Shown one piece after another: positions 1 through 16,680 of a DNA stretch of 64,000 nt. How positions within the stretch are numbered: the stretch's first letter is position 1; the number at the start of each line of letters is the position of its first letter. Origin of the DNA: Pseudothauera lacus (GTDB lineage Bacteria > Pseudomonadota > Gammaproteobacteria > Burkholderiales > Rhodocyclaceae); NCBI RefSeq assembly GCF_003034845.1, contig NZ_PZKC01000013.1, positions 52,922 through 116,921 on the forward strand. Reading direction: 5' to 3'. The position numbers and the translations under genes are program-made. The notes under the pieces were generated by a model. That model made no database searches and was not told the DNA's origin. It saw nothing but the letters and a program-made list of their open reading frames with translations.

Positions 1-247
1 GGTGCTCGGGATAGTTCATCTCCATCCCTTTCCAGAAGCAGGTAGTGGCCGCCGAGGTGATGGTAATGCCACGCTCCTGCTCCTGCGCCATCCAGTCCAT
101 GGTGGCGGCGCCATCATGCACTTCGCCAATCTTGTGATTGACGCCAGTGTAGAAAAGGATGCGCTCGGTGGTGGTGGTCTTGCCGGCGTCAATGTGAGCG
201 GAGATACCGATGTTGCGGTAGCGCTCGATAGGAGTCTTGCGGGCCAC
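1..247 (-). CDS. fusA: Elongation factor G, N-terminal part (cut by window edge)
   Basis: This is the first 82 codons of EF-G, the GTPase that drives translocation on the ribosome. The translation begins [20 protein letters not shown] and carries the G1 loop [12 protein letters not shown] at about residues 17-28 and the switch I region ending [11 protein letters not shown]. The start is GTG (bases 245-247), preceded by an AGGAA-type ribosome site about 7 nt upstream; no ATG lies in a suitable place. It is the third gene of the str operon (rpsL-rpsG-fusA), 106 bp after rpsG, and that gap contains a terminator-like hairpin. The rest of the gene, and probably a second tuf, lie outside the window to the left. 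Confidence 0.96.
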   Translation of the reverse strand, partial: MARKTPIERYRNIGISAHIDAGKTTTTERILFYTGVNHKIGEVHDGAATMDWMAQEQERGITITSAATTCFWKGMEMNYPEH

Positions 248-303
248 GGTTTATTCCTGTCTATCCGGATCGCGCTGCGGCGCGAGGGTTGAACTGATGC
301 GTT

Positions 304-334
304 ACAAAACAATCGAGCCCTTTGCAGGGCTCGA
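304..334 (-). terminator. Intrinsic-terminator-like hairpin between rpsG and fusA
   Basis: On the minus strand a perfect 9-bp stem (arms 313-321 and 326-334) closed by a GCAA tetraloop is followed by TTGTTTTGT (304-312). This has the form of a Rho-independent terminator. Since rpsG and fusA are usually co-transcribed, it is more likely a partial terminator or attenuator that lowers fusA relative to the ribosomal proteins. The structure is seen directly; its efficiency is inferred. Confidence 0.7.
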
Positions 335-353
335 ATCACTACCGGCGAAAGGA

Positions 354-836
<483 letters not shown>

Positions 837-857
837 TTATTATCTTGAGCCGAACAA

Positions 858-1235
858 TCAGGCTTTCTTCGGACGCTTGGCGCCATACTTCGAGCGCGAC
901 TGCTTCCGGTCCTTGACACCCTGCAGGTCGAGGGAGCCACGCACGATGTGATAGCGCACACCCGGCAAATCCTTGACACGACCGCCGCGGATCAGCACAA
1001 CGGAGTGTTCCTGCAGGTTGTGGCCTTCGCCACCGATGTAGGAAATGACCTCGAAACCGTTGGTCAGACGCACCTTGGCAACCTTACGAAGCGCGGAGTT
1101 CGGCTTCTTCGGCGTGGTGGTGTAGACCCGGGTGCACACCCCACGCTTCTGGGGGCACGCTTCGAGCGCCGGCACCTTGCTCTTGGTGACGGCCATTTGC
1201 CGCGGCTTGCGGACGAGCTGATTGATTGTTGGCAT
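858..1235 (-). CDS. rpsL: 30S ribosomal protein S12
   Basis: S12 sits at the 30S decoding centre. The 125-residue protein begins [12 protein letters not shown], so the start is the ATG at 1233-1235 and not the in-frame ATG 18 bases upstream, which would add MGNSQA. The loop [10 protein letters not shown] contains Lys43 and the GGRVKDLPG loop contains Lys88; both are the wild-type residues at the classical streptomycin-resistance positions, so no such substitution is present. The ribosome site is weak (GGGA) and lies just after the U-run of a strong terminator hairpin only 16 nt from the start codon. That arrangement suggests control in the leader. Confidence 0.98.
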   Translation of the reverse strand: MPTINQLVRKPRQMAVTKSKVPALEACPQKRGVCTRVYTTTPKKPNSALRKVAKVRLTNGFEVISYIGGEGHNLQEHSVVLIRGGRVKDLPGVRYHIVRGSLDLQGVKDRKQSRSKYGAKRPKKA

Positions 1236-1251
1236 AGCTTGAGAATTTCCC

Positions 1252-1285
1252 AAAAAACCGAGGCAGCCACATCGGGCCGCCTCGG
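1252..1285 (-). terminator. Strong intrinsic terminator after rpoC, in the rpsL leader
   Basis: On the minus strand an 11-bp stem (arms 1275-1285 and 1258-1268, one G-U pair) with a 6-nt loop is followed by six U residues (1252-1257). It ends transcripts of the rpoBC operon. The U-run ends only 16 nt before the rpsL start codon, so a transcript initiated upstream of the stem must read through it to express the str operon. Confidence 0.85.
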
Positions 1286-1303
1286 GCGGATTATTCCGGC
1301 TGA

Positions 1304-1325
1304 GACTGACTACGATTGGTCAGTC
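1304..1325 (-). promoter_or_regulatory. Second leader hairpin between rpoC and rpsL
   Basis: A perfect 7-bp inverted repeat (1304-1310 and 1319-1325, 8-nt loop) lies between the rpoC stop and the terminator stem. It has no U-run in the minus direction. It may be an mRNA 3'-end stabiliser for rpoC or part of an rpsL attenuator; which is not known. Confidence 0.45.
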
Positions 1326-1367
1326 CACAAAAAGAGGCCGGAGTTTAATTCAAACACTGAACTTCCG

Positions 1368-5582
<4,215 letters not shown>

Positions 5583-5604
5583 CTAATTCTCCAGCGAGGA
5601 GTTT

Positions 5605-5648
5605 GGCCGCGGGGCAGCAGGGGGATATCCCCCGCCACCACCGCGGCC
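5605..5648 (-). promoter_or_regulatory. Compound hairpin in the rpoB-rpoC intergenic region
   Basis: An outer 8-bp palindromic stem (5605-5612 with 5641-5648) encloses a second perfect stem (5620-5624 with 5629-5633, ATAT loop). No U-run follows on the minus strand, so this is not a standard terminator. A processing or translation-tuning element between two highly expressed genes is the simplest reading. Confidence 0.55.
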
Positions 5649-5654
5649 GGATTC

Positions 5655-9788
<4,134 letters not shown>

Positions 9789-9833
9789 GGATGCTCCGGG
9801 TAGAGGTCAGACGTCGAACAGACAAAACAGCTG

Positions 9834-9898
9834 CAGAATACGGCGCCCCGCATGTCCCTTTCGGCACCGCGTGCAGCCGGCCGGGACGCTGTATTCTG
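9834..9898 (-). promoter_or_regulatory. Long inverted repeat in the rplL-rpoB leader
   Basis: A perfect 8-bp pair of arms (9834-9841 and 9891-9898) encloses about 49 nt that can form an inner stem (9854-9858 with 9883-9887). In E. coli the rplL-rpoB space holds an RNase III processing hairpin, and this structure occupies the same place. The processing role is inferred from position only. Confidence 0.5.
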
Positions 9899-9921
9899 GC
9901 TTCCTGCAAGCAGAAAGCACG

Positions 9922-9953
9922 AAAGGGCCGGCGCCCGAAACGAGCGCCAGCCC
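9922..9953 (-). terminator. Attenuator-like hairpin between rplL and rpoB
   Basis: On the minus strand a 10-bp stem (9944-9953 with 9925-9934, one G-U pair, 9-nt loop) is followed by UUUCGUGCUUU. It lies 17 nt after the rplL stop. A partial terminator here is known in enterobacteria, where it keeps polymerase subunits below ribosomal-protein levels. The same function is likely here. Confidence 0.65.
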
Positions 9954-9970
9954 CATGGCAAGGCCGGGTA

Positions 9971-10345
9971 TTACTTGATCTCGACCTTCGCGCCGGCGTC
10001 TTCGAGCTGCTTCTTGAGCGCTTCGGCGTCGGCCTTGGCGATACCTTCCTTGACAGCCTTCGGGGCGCCGTCGACGACGTCCTTGGCTTCCTTCAGGCCC
10101 AGGCCGGTGGCGGCACGGACGACCTTGATGACTTCAACCTTCTTGTCGCCAGCGGCGGTCAGGATGACGTCGAACTCGGTCTTCTCTTCGGCGGCGGGAG
10201 CGGCAGCGCCGGCACCCGGGGCAGCCACGGCCATCGCCGCGGCGGAGACGCCGAACTTCTCTTCGAACGCCTTGACCAGGTCGTTCAGTTCCATGACGGT
10301 CATCGCGCCAACGGCTTCGAGGATGTCTTCTTTGCTGATTGCCAT
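9971..10345 (-). CDS. rplL: 50S ribosomal protein L7/L12
   Basis: This is the 124-residue stalk protein that recruits translational GTPases. The N-terminal dimerisation domain ([33 protein letters not shown]), the Ala/Pro-rich hinge at about 34-52, and the C-terminal domain ending [10 protein letters not shown] are complete. It follows rplJ by 49 bp and precedes the rpoB leader. The length and composition are normal. Confidence 0.98.
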   Translation of the reverse strand: MAISKEDILEAVGAMTVMELNDLVKAFEEKFGVSAAAMAVAAPGAGAAAPAAEEKTEFDVILTAAGDKKVEVIKVVRAATGLGLKEAKDVVDGAPKAVKEGIAKADAEALKKQLEDAGAKVEIK

Positions 10346-10394
10346 TTCAAATCACTCCAAAATCGAACTTATCTGAAAACTGTAGTGGTGTCGC

Positions 10395-10898
10395 TCAGGC
10401 AGCGGCGCCTTCTTCCTCGCGCTTCTTGGCGAGGGCCGCGAGGGTGCACGCAAAGCCGGAAACCGGCGCCTGCATGACGCCCAGCAGCTTGGCGAGCAGC
10501 TCTTCGCGACTGAGGATCGAAGCCAGCGCCTTGACGCCATCGGCGTCGAGCACCTTGCCGGCATACGAACCGGCCTTGACCACCAGCTTGGGATTGCCCT
10601 TGGCGAATTCGTTGAGCACCTTGGCGGCGGCAACCGGATCTTCCGACACGCTGTAGATCAGCGGACCCACGAGCTGGTCGGCGAGACCGGCAAACGGGGT
10701 GTCGGCGATTGCACGACGCACCAGGGTGTTCTTCAGCACGCGCAGATAAACGCCAGATTCGCGGGCCTTGGCACGCAGCACGGTGAGATCGCCCACCGCA
10801 ATGCCGCGATACTCGGCCACCGCGATGGTCTGGGCGTTGGCTACCTGTGCCGACACCTCTGCCACTACGGCTTTCTTGTCATCGAGATTGAGACCCAC
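10395..10898 (-). CDS. rplJ: 50S ribosomal protein L10
   Basis: L10 anchors L7/L12 dimers to 23S rRNA. The protein is 167 residues and begins [20 protein letters not shown]. The start is a GTG at 10896-10898, with a strong AAAGGAGG ribosome site about 8 nt upstream. The preceding 217 bp form a structured leader that resembles the L10 autoregulatory leader. It is followed by rplL. Confidence 0.97.
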   Translation of the reverse strand: MGLNLDDKKAVVAEVSAQVANAQTIAVAEYRGIAVGDLTVLRAKARESGVYLRVLKNTLVRRAIADTPFAGLADQLVGPLIYSVSEDPVAAAKVLNEFAKGNPKLVVKAGSYAGKVLDADGVKALASILSREELLAKLLGVMQAPVSGFACTLAALAKKREEEGAAA

Positions 10899-11090
10899 AG
10901 GCCTTTCCTCCTTTCAAGTCCACACACGGATCGCGAAACACGATCCGCACCCACGGCGACCTGGATCAGGAGCGCGGTCGCGAACGACCAGAATCCTGTC
11001 TGGGCACACCGTCTGCGCAGGCCACCAAGTGCTTAAGCGGGTTTCCCCACACCTGCGGTCTTTGACGATCCGCGCGCTACCGTGGCGGCG
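10899..11090 (-). ncRNA. rplJ (L10) leader region
   Basis: The 217 bp between rplA and rplJ contain several stems on the minus strand, including a 7-bp perfect hairpin near 10930-10950 just before the ribosome site and an upstream block (about 10980-11060) with the alternating G- and purine-rich bulges expected of a kink-turn. Position, length and the known L10(L12)4 repression of rplJL support an L10 leader. The boundaries are approximate and no covariance model was run. Confidence 0.6.
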
Positions 11091-11115
11091 CGCGGCCCAA
11101 AGTTCTTGTTGCGTC

Positions 11116-11811
11116 TCAGGCGGAGACGCTGCCCGGCTCGACGCGCACACCGGCACCCATGGTGCTGGAGAGCGCGATCTTGCGCAGGTAGACACCCTTG
11201 GAGGCGGCCGGCTTGGCCTTCACCAGGGCCTCGACCAGGGCACTGAAGTTCTGCTGCAGCGCTTCGTCGGAGAACGAAGCACGGCCGATGGTGGCATGGA
11301 TGATGCCAGCCTTGTCGGTACGGTACTGGACCTGACCGGCCTTGGCGTTCTTCACCGCGGTGGTGACGTCCATGGTCACGGTGCCGACCTTGGGGTTCGG
11401 CATCAGGCCGCGCGGGCCGAGGATCTGGCCGAGCTGGCCGACCACGCGCATGGCGTCAGGGGTGGCGATACACAGGTCGAAGTCGATGTTGCCGGCCTTC
11501 ACCTGCTCGGCGAGATCGTCGAAACCGACCACATCGGCACCGGCCGCACGCGCGGCTTCGGCCTTGTCGCCCTGGGCGAAGACGGCCACGCGGACGGTCT
11601 TGCCGGTACCGGCGGGAAGCACCACGGAACCACGCACGACCTGATCGGACTTGCGTGCATCAACGCCGAGGTTGACGGAGACGTCGATGGATTCGTCGAA
11701 CTTGGCGGTTGCGCACTGCTTCACCAGGCTGAGCGCTTCGGCCAGCGGGTAGGTGCGATTGCGGTCAACCTTGGCACGCAGGCCCTGAACGCGCTTGGAA
11801 AGCTTTGCCAT
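11116..11811 (-). CDS. rplA: 50S ribosomal protein L1
   Basis: L1 forms the mobile L1 stalk and helps deacylated tRNA leave the E site. The 231-residue product begins [16 protein letters not shown]. An upstream in-frame ATG (11815-11817) would add MI but overlaps the rplK stop, and the second ATG matches the family start. The start lies 2 nt after the rplK stop, so the two are translationally coupled. In E. coli L1 represses the rplKA mRNA; a matching site was not identified here. Confidence 0.97.
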   Translation of the reverse strand: MAKLSKRVQGLRAKVDRNRTYPLAEALSLVKQCATAKFDESIDVSVNLGVDARKSDQVVRGSVVLPAGTGKTVRVAVFAQGDKAEAARAAGADVVGFDDLAEQVKAGNIDFDLCIATPDAMRVVGQLGQILGPRGLMPNPKVGTVTMDVTTAVKNAKAGQVQYRTDKAGIIHATIGRASFSDEALQQNFSALVEALVKAKPAASKGVYLRKIALSSTMGAGVRVEPGSVSA

Positions 11812-11813
11812 GA

Positions 11814-12245
11814 TCACAGCCCCTCCACGGTGATGCCCATGCTGCGGGCCGAGCCGGCGATGGTACGCACCGCGGCTTCGAGGTCTGCAGCAGTCAGATC
11901 CTTCATCTTGGTCTTGGCGATTTCCTCGACCTGCTCACGGGTGATCGAGCCGACCTTGTCGGTGTGCGGCTTCGGCGAACCCTTCTGGACCTTGGCCGCC
12001 TTCTTGATCAGCACCGAGGCCGGCGGGGTCTTCATGATGAAGGTGAAGCTCTTGTCGGCGAAGGCGGTGATCACCACCGGAATCGGCAGACCCGGCTCCA
12101 GACCCTGGGTCTGGGCATTGAAGGCCTTGCAGAATTCCATGATGTTCAGACCACGCTGACCGAGCGCGGGACCGATCGGGGGGCTGGGGTTGGCCTTGCC
12201 GGCCGGAACCTGCAGCTTGATGTAGCCGATGATTTTCTTTGCCAT
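11814..12245 (-). CDS. rplK: 50S ribosomal protein L11
   Basis: L11 binds the GTPase-associated centre of 23S rRNA and is needed for RelA activation. The 143-residue protein begins [20 protein letters not shown] and has the conserved [19 protein letters not shown] segment. An AGGAG ribosome site precedes the start. It is the first gene of rplKAJL, 110 bp after nusG. Confidence 0.98.
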   Translation of the reverse strand: MAKKIIGYIKLQVPAGKANPSPPIGPALGQRGLNIMEFCKAFNAQTQGLEPGLPIPVVITAFADKSFTFIMKTPPASVLIKKAAKVQKGSPKPHTDKVGSITREQVEEIAKTKMKDLTAADLEAAVRTIAGSARSMGITVEGL

Positions 12246-12326
12246 TGCGGCATGCTCCTGTTATGAGTGCAAACGCGCCGGACAGGCCGACGCTCCTCGC
12301 TTACCCGCCAGAGGCGGCTTGACACC

Positions 12327-12348
12327 GGCGGGCGCCGCAGCGCCCGCC
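12327..12348 (-). promoter_or_regulatory. Perfect GC hairpin between nusG and rplK
   Basis: A 9-bp perfect stem (12327-12335 and 12340-12348) with a 4-nt loop lies 8 nt after the nusG stop. No U-run follows. It may protect the secE-nusG mRNA 3' end or mark the junction with the rplK unit. Confidence 0.5.
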
Positions 12349-12355
12349 ATCACGC

Positions 12356-12889
12356 TCAGGTCTTCTCGACCTGGGCAAAATCCAGTTCCACCGGAGTGGC
12401 GCGACCGAAGATGGTCACCGACACCCGCAGCTTGCTCTTTTCGTAGTTGACGTCCTCGACGGCACCATGGAAGTCGGTAAACGGACCTTCCTTGACGCGC
12501 ACGACCTCGCCGGTCTCGAACAGCACCTTGGGACGGGGCTTTTCGACCCCTTCCTGCATCTGGTGCATGATCTTGTCGACCTCCTTCTCGGAGATCGGCG
12601 TCGGCTTGGTGGCGGTACCACCGACGAAACCGGTGACCTTCGGCGTCGACTTCACCAGATGCCAGCTCTCGTCGTTCATTTCCATCTCGACGAGCACGTA
12701 GCCGGGGAAGAACTTGCGCTCGGAGATGCTCTTCTGGCCGCCCTTCATCTCCACGACTTCCTCGACCGGCACCAGTACCTGACCGAACAGGTCCTGCATG
12801 CCGGCGCGGTTGATGCGGTCAAGCAAGGCCCGCTGAACGGACTTCTCGAACCCGGAGTAGGCGTGCACCACGTACCAGCGCTTCGTCAT
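12356..12889 (-). CDS. nusG: Transcription termination/antitermination factor NusG
   Basis: NusG binds RNA polymerase through its N-terminal NGN domain and Rho or S10 through its C-terminal KOW domain. The 177-residue product begins [19 protein letters not shown]. The longer in-frame extension (13 codons) overlaps secE and is not conserved. The NGN domain spans about 1-115 ([14 protein letters not shown]) and the KOW motif is in [20 protein letters not shown]. The start lies 2 nt after the secE stop. Confidence 0.98.
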   Translation of the reverse strand: MTKRWYVVHAYSGFEKSVQRALLDRINRAGMQDLFGQVLVPVEEVVEMKGGQKSISERKFFPGYVLVEMEMNDESWHLVKSTPKVTGFVGGTATKPTPISEKEVDKIMHQMQEGVEKPRPKVLFETGEVVRVKEGPFTDFHGAVEDVNYEKSKLRVSVTIFGRATPVELDFAQVEKT

Positions 12890-12891
12890 GA

Positions 12892-13239
12892 TCACTTCCA
12901 GCCCAGGACCAGGTCGTACAGCACCCACTCCAGGCTCTTGTCAGTCAGCCACAGAAAGATCGCGATAACGACCACGAAGGCGAACACCATGCCGGTGGTC
13001 TGCACCGTTTCCTTGCGCGTCGGCCAGACCACTTTCTTGGTCTCGACCACCGCCTCGCGGGCAAAACCGACGAAGCGGCGCCCCGGCTCGGAAAGCCAGG
13101 CCACCGCAAGACCGGCACCGAGGCCGACGAGCACGGACAGCACGCGCACGACCAGCGGCTGCTCACCCAGCACGTAAAAGCCGACCACGCCGGCCGCAAC
13201 CAGGGCGAGAGCCAGCGCGAATTTCAACTTATCGGCCAT
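12892..13239 (-). CDS. secE: Preprotein translocase subunit SecE
   Basis: SecE clamps SecY in the inner-membrane translocon. The 115-residue protein has three hydrophobic segments (about 5-24, 30-50 and 88-108) and the conserved amphipathic stretch with [17 protein letters not shown] before the last one. The start MADKLKF was chosen because an upstream extension would run into tRNA-Trp. It is immediately followed by nusG. Confidence 0.96.
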   Translation of the reverse strand: MADKLKFALALALVAAGVVGFYVLGEQPLVVRVLSVLVGLGAGLAVAWLSEPGRRFVGFAREAVVETKKVVWPTRKETVQTTGMVFAFVVVIAIFLWLTDKSLEWVLYDLVLGWK

Positions 13240-13263
13240 CGATTTCTTGGTATCCGGAAAGTA

Positions 13264-13339
13264 TGGCAGGGGCAGAGGGAATCGAACCCCCAACCTTCGG
13301 TTTTGGAGACCGACGCTCTGCCAGTTGAGCTATACCCCT
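13264..13339 (-). tRNA. trnW: tRNA-Trp (CCA anticodon)
   Basis: The minus strand folds as a 76-nt tRNA with acceptor AGGGG/CCCCT, the D-arm core TAGCTC and T-loop GTTCGATTC. The anticodon is CCA and the 3' CCA is encoded. It lies between tuf and secE, the usual betaproteobacterial position, and is probably processed from the same transcript. Confidence 0.97.
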
Positions 13340-13354
13340 GCAGCAGAGACTACG

Positions 13355-13378
13355 AAGCGCTCCCTCACGGGAGCGCTT
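13355..13378 (-). promoter_or_regulatory. Hairpin with GNRA loop between tuf and tRNA-Trp
   Basis: A perfect 10-bp stem (13355-13364 and 13369-13378) is closed by GTGA on the minus strand. It lies 23 nt after the tuf stop and only 15 nt before tRNA-Trp. With only UU at its base it should be at most a weak terminator, and an RNA-processing site is possible. Confidence 0.5.
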
Positions 13379-13401
13379 GCTATCGGGCAATTCCTCGGGA
13401 A

Positions 13402-14592
13402 TTACTCGATGATCTTGGCAACCACACCGGCGCCGACGGTACGACCGCCTTCGCGGATGGCGAAACGCAGACCTTCTTCCATGGCGATCGGGCAGATCAG
13501 CTTCACGGTGATCGACACGTTGTCACCCGGCATGACCATCTCGGTGCCTTCCGGCAGGGAGATCGAACCGGTCACGTCGGTGGTACGGAAGTAGAACTGC
13601 GGACGGTAGTTGTTGAAGAACGGGGTGTGACGACCGCCCTCTTCCTTCGACAGCACGTAGATCTCGCCGGTGAAGTGGGTGTGCGGGGTGATGGAACCCG
13701 GCTTGCACAGCACCTGGCCACGCTCGACGTCTTCACGCTTGGTGCCGCGCAGCAGCACGCCGACGTTGTCGCCCGCCTGACCCTGGTCGAGCAGCTTGCG
13801 GAACATTTCCACGCCGGTGCAGGTGGTCTTGACCGTGGCCTTGATGCCGACAATCTCGATTTCCTCACCAACCTTGACGATGCCGCGCTCGACACGGCCG
13901 GTCACCACGGTGCCGCGGCCGGAGATCGAGAACACGTCTTCGATCGGCAGCAGGAAGGGCTTGTCGATGGCACGTTCCGGGGTCGGGATGTAGGAGTCCA
14001 GCGCAGCGGCCAGCTCCAGGATCGCCGGTTCGCCGATCGGCGACTGGTCGCCTTCGAGCGCCTTCAGCGCGGAACCCTTGACGATGGGAATGTCGTCGCC
14101 CGGGAAGTCGTACTTGGAGAGCAGCTCGCGCACTTCCATCTCGACCAGCTCGAGCAGCTCTTCGTCGTCAACCATGTCGCACTTGTTCAGGAAGACGATG
14201 ATGTAGGGCACGCCGACCTGGCGGGCCAGCAGGATGTGCTCGCGGGTCTGCGGCATCGGGCCGTCAGCGGCCGAGCACACCAGGATCGCGCCGTCCATCT
14301 GCGCCGCACCGGTAATCATGTTCTTCACGTAGTCGGCGTGACCCGGGCAGTCCACGTGGGCGTAGTGACGGGTTTCGGTCTCGTACTCGACGTGCGCGGT
14401 GTTGATGGTGATGCCGCGCGCCTTCTCTTCGGGCGCCGCGTCGATCTGGTCGTAGGCCTTCGCTTCACCGCCGAACTTCTTCGACAGAATGGTGGTGATC
14501 GCCGCGGTCAGCGTCGTCTTGCCATGGTCAACGTGGCCGATCGTGCCAACGTTTACGTGCGGCTTGGTCCGCTCAAACTTGCCCTTCGCCAT
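13402..14592 (-). CDS. tuf: Elongation factor Tu
   Basis: EF-Tu delivers aminoacyl-tRNA to the ribosome. It is 396 residues, the normal length, beginning [28 protein letters not shown]1 (GHVDHGKT, about 19-26), G3 (DCPGHADY), G4 (NKCD) and the C-terminal domain ending [17 protein letters not shown] are complete. It is preceded by three tRNA genes in one unit; a second tuf copy would be expected beyond fusA, outside the window. Confidence 0.98.
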   Translation of the reverse strand: MAKGKFERTKPHVNVGTIGHVDHGKTTLTAAITTILSKKFGGEAKAYDQIDAAPEEKARGITINTAHVEYETETRHYAHVDCPGHADYVKNMITGAAQMDGAILVCSAADGPMPQTREHILLARQVGVPYIIVFLNKCDMVDDEELLELVEMEVRELLSKYDFPGDDIPIVKGSALKALEGDQSPIGEPAILELAAALDSYIPTPERAIDKPFLLPIEDVFSISGRGTVVTGRVERGIVKVGEEIEIVGIKATVKTTCTGVEMFRKLLDQGQAGDNVGVLLRGTKREDVERGQVLCKPGSITPHTHFTGEIYVLSKEEGGRHTPFFNNYRPQFYFRTTDVTGSISLPEGTEMVMPGDNVSITVKLICPIAMEEGLRFAIREGGRTVGAGVVAKIIE

Positions 14593-14663
14593 GTCGAAAC
14601 CTCTTGAGAGTCAGTATCAGGATTGGGAAAAAACCTTCAACACCAGCAACGAGAGGAGGAGAA

Positions 14664-14738
<75 letters not shown>

Positions 14739-14768
14739 ACTGCCAAAACACCTACAACTCTCACAACC

Positions 14769-14842
14769 TGGAGCGGGTGAAGGGAATCGAACCCTCGTCG
14801 TAAGCTTGGAAGGCTTCTGCTCTACCATTGAGCTACACCCGC
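14769..14842 (-). tRNA. trnG: tRNA-Gly (TCC anticodon)
   Basis: This 74-nt minus-strand cloverleaf has acceptor GCGGGTG with CACCCGC, D-arm TAGCTCAATGGTAGAGC, anticodon TCC and T-loop GTTCGATTC, with an encoded CCA. It is 30 bp from tRNA-Thr in the same transcript. Confidence 0.97.
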
Positions 14843-14906
14843 GTACCACGCAACGACCCGCAACACCCTGTACCGCAACGGCCTCACCGCGCAGCACACA
14901 AGCTAC

Positions 14907-14992
<86 letters not shown>

Positions 14993-15008
14993 GAGCGAGA
15001 AGCGCCGC

Positions 15009-15037
15009 ACTATAGAGACTCTTCGAGGCGCTGTCAA
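15009..15037 (-). promoter_or_regulatory. Sigma-70-type promoter of the tRNA-tuf operon
   Basis: On the minus strand a consensus -35 TTGACA (15032-15037) is separated by exactly 17 nt from -10 TATAGT (15009-15014). The next bases, GCGGCGC, form a GC-rich discriminator, the feature associated with stringent ppGpp control of stable-RNA promoters. The start site would be near 15001-15003, about 10 nt before tRNA-Tyr. Confidence 0.85.
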
Positions 15038-15129
15038 ATACTTTTGCGCCCGGACGGCCGTTTTCGCCGCCGCCTGCGCTTATCACCGATAATTGCCGCT
15101 TTCCAACCAGCACCTCCCGACGCCCAGCC

Positions 15130-16536
15130 ATGAACGCCCTCACCACGGCGCCGCGCCGCCCGCTGCCGCAAACCTTCATCGACGCATTGGCGGCCGGCTT
15201 CGGCGCCCGTTTCTCGACCGCGGAGGCGGTGCGTGCGCACCACGGCCACGACGAATCCCACTTCCCCGACGCACTGCCCGATGCGGTGGTGTTCCCGCAC
15301 ACCACGGAGGAGGTTGCCGTCATCGTCGCGCTCTGCCGCGAGCATGGCGTAGCGCTGATTCCCTACGGCGTCGGCAGTTCGCTGGAGGGGCACATCCTCG
15401 CCGTCCGCGGCGGCATCAGCGTCGATTTCTCCGAGATGAACAAGGTGCTGGCGGTACACGCCGAGGACATGGATGCCGTCGTCCAGCCAGGCGTCACGCG
15501 CAAGCAGCTGAATGCCGAACTGCATGGCAGCGGGCTGTTCTTCCCCATCGACCCGGGCGCCGACGCCTCGCTCGGCGGCATGGCCGCCACCCGCGCCTCC
15601 GGCACCAACGCGGTGCGCTACGGCACCATGCGCGAGAACGTGCTGGGCATGACCGCGGTGCTCGCCGACGGCCGGGTGATCCGCACCGGCGGACGGGCGC
15701 GCAAATCGTCCAGTGGCTACGACCTCACCCGCCTGCTGGTCGGCTCGGAAGGCACGCTGGGCCTGATCACCGAACTGACCGTGCGCCTGCACCCGCTGCC
15801 GGAAGCGGTCTCGGCGGCGATCTGCACCTTCCCCGACGTGGACGCCGCGGTGCGCACGGTGATCCAGACCATCCAGCTCGGCGTGCCGGTGGCGCGCATC
15901 GAGCTGCTCGACAGCCTCACCGTGACCGCCATCAACCGCTACAGCAAGACCACGCTGCGCGAGGCGCCGATGCTGTTCTTCGAGTTCCACGGCTCGCCCG
16001 CCGGGGTCGAGGAGCAAGCGGCCACCGTGCAGGAACTGGCGCGCGACAACGGCGGCGAGGACTTCGAGTGGGCCACCCGGCCGGAGGACCGCAGCCGCCT
16101 GTGGCAAGCCCGCCACGACACCTACTTTGCCTGCCTCAACCTCAAGCCCGGCTGCCGCGGCATCACCACCGACGTGTGTGTGCCGATCTCGCGCCTCGCC
16201 GAAGCGATCGCCGGCACGCGCGCGGACATCGCCGCCAGCGGACTCACCGCGCCCATCGTCGGCCATGTCGGCGACGGCAACTTCCACACCCTGATCCTCG
16301 TCGATCCGGAGGACGCGGCAGAGATCGAGCGTGCCGAAGCGCTCAACCGGCGCATCGTCGAGCGCGCGCTGGCGCTCGACGGCACCTGCACGGGCGAGCA
16401 CGGCATCGGCTTCGGCAAGCAGGACTTCCTGCTCGCCGAGCACGGCGAGGCGGCGGTGGATGCGATGCGGCTGGTCAAGCAGGCGCTCGACCCGCACAAC
16501 CTGCTCAACCCCGGCAAGGTCATCCCCGGCCTCTGA
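15130..16536 (+). CDS. FAD-linked D-lactate dehydrogenase-type oxidoreductase
   Basis: This 468-residue flavoprotein belongs to the GlcD/DLD family. The N-terminal FAD-binding type 4 domain (about 45-225) shows PYGVGSSLEGH, GADASLGGMAATRASGTNAVRYG and YDLTRLLVGSEGTLGLITE. The C-terminal FAD-oxidase domain carries GHVGDGNFHTLI and the family signature CTGEHGIGFGKQ. Such enzymes oxidise D-lactate, or another 2-hydroxy acid, to the keto acid and pass electrons to cytochrome c or quinone. No signal peptide or membrane segment is seen. It lies 145 bp upstream of the indolepyruvate oxidoreductase; co-transcription is possible. D-lactate is favoured over glycolate because no glcE or glcF gene follows. 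Confidence 0.85.
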   Translation: MNALTTAPRRPLPQTFIDALAAGFGARFSTAEAVRAHHGHDESHFPDALPDAVVFPHTTEEVAVIVALCREHGVALIPYGVGSSLEGHILAVRGGISVDFSEMNKVLAVHAEDMDAVVQPGVTRKQLNAELHGSGLFFPIDPGADASLGGMAATRASGTNAVRYGTMRENVLGMTAVLADGRVIRTGGRARKSSSGYDLTRLLVGSEGTLGLITELTVRLHPLPEAVSAAICTFPDVDAAVRTVIQTIQLGVPVARIELLDSLTVTAINRYSKTTLREAPMLFFEFHGSPAGVEEQAATVQELARDNGGEDFEWATRPEDRSRLWQARHDTYFACLNLKPGCRGITTDVCVPISRLAEAIAGTRADIAASGLTAPIVGHVGDGNFHTLILVDPEDAAEIERAEALNRRIVERALALDGTCTGEHGIGFGKQDFLLAEHGEAAVDAMRLVKQALDPHNLLNPGKVIPGL

Positions 16537-16680
16537 ACGCCGCCGCCATCAGGGTATCCAACTATTGAATCGTGCACAGGCGGCGATTACGCTGCCTGCA
16601 GGCTTGCACGCACCCCGCGCCCACAAGGCACGCGTGCAGCCTGCAACCCAAAAACACGATTTTTGTGGAAGGAGACTCCC

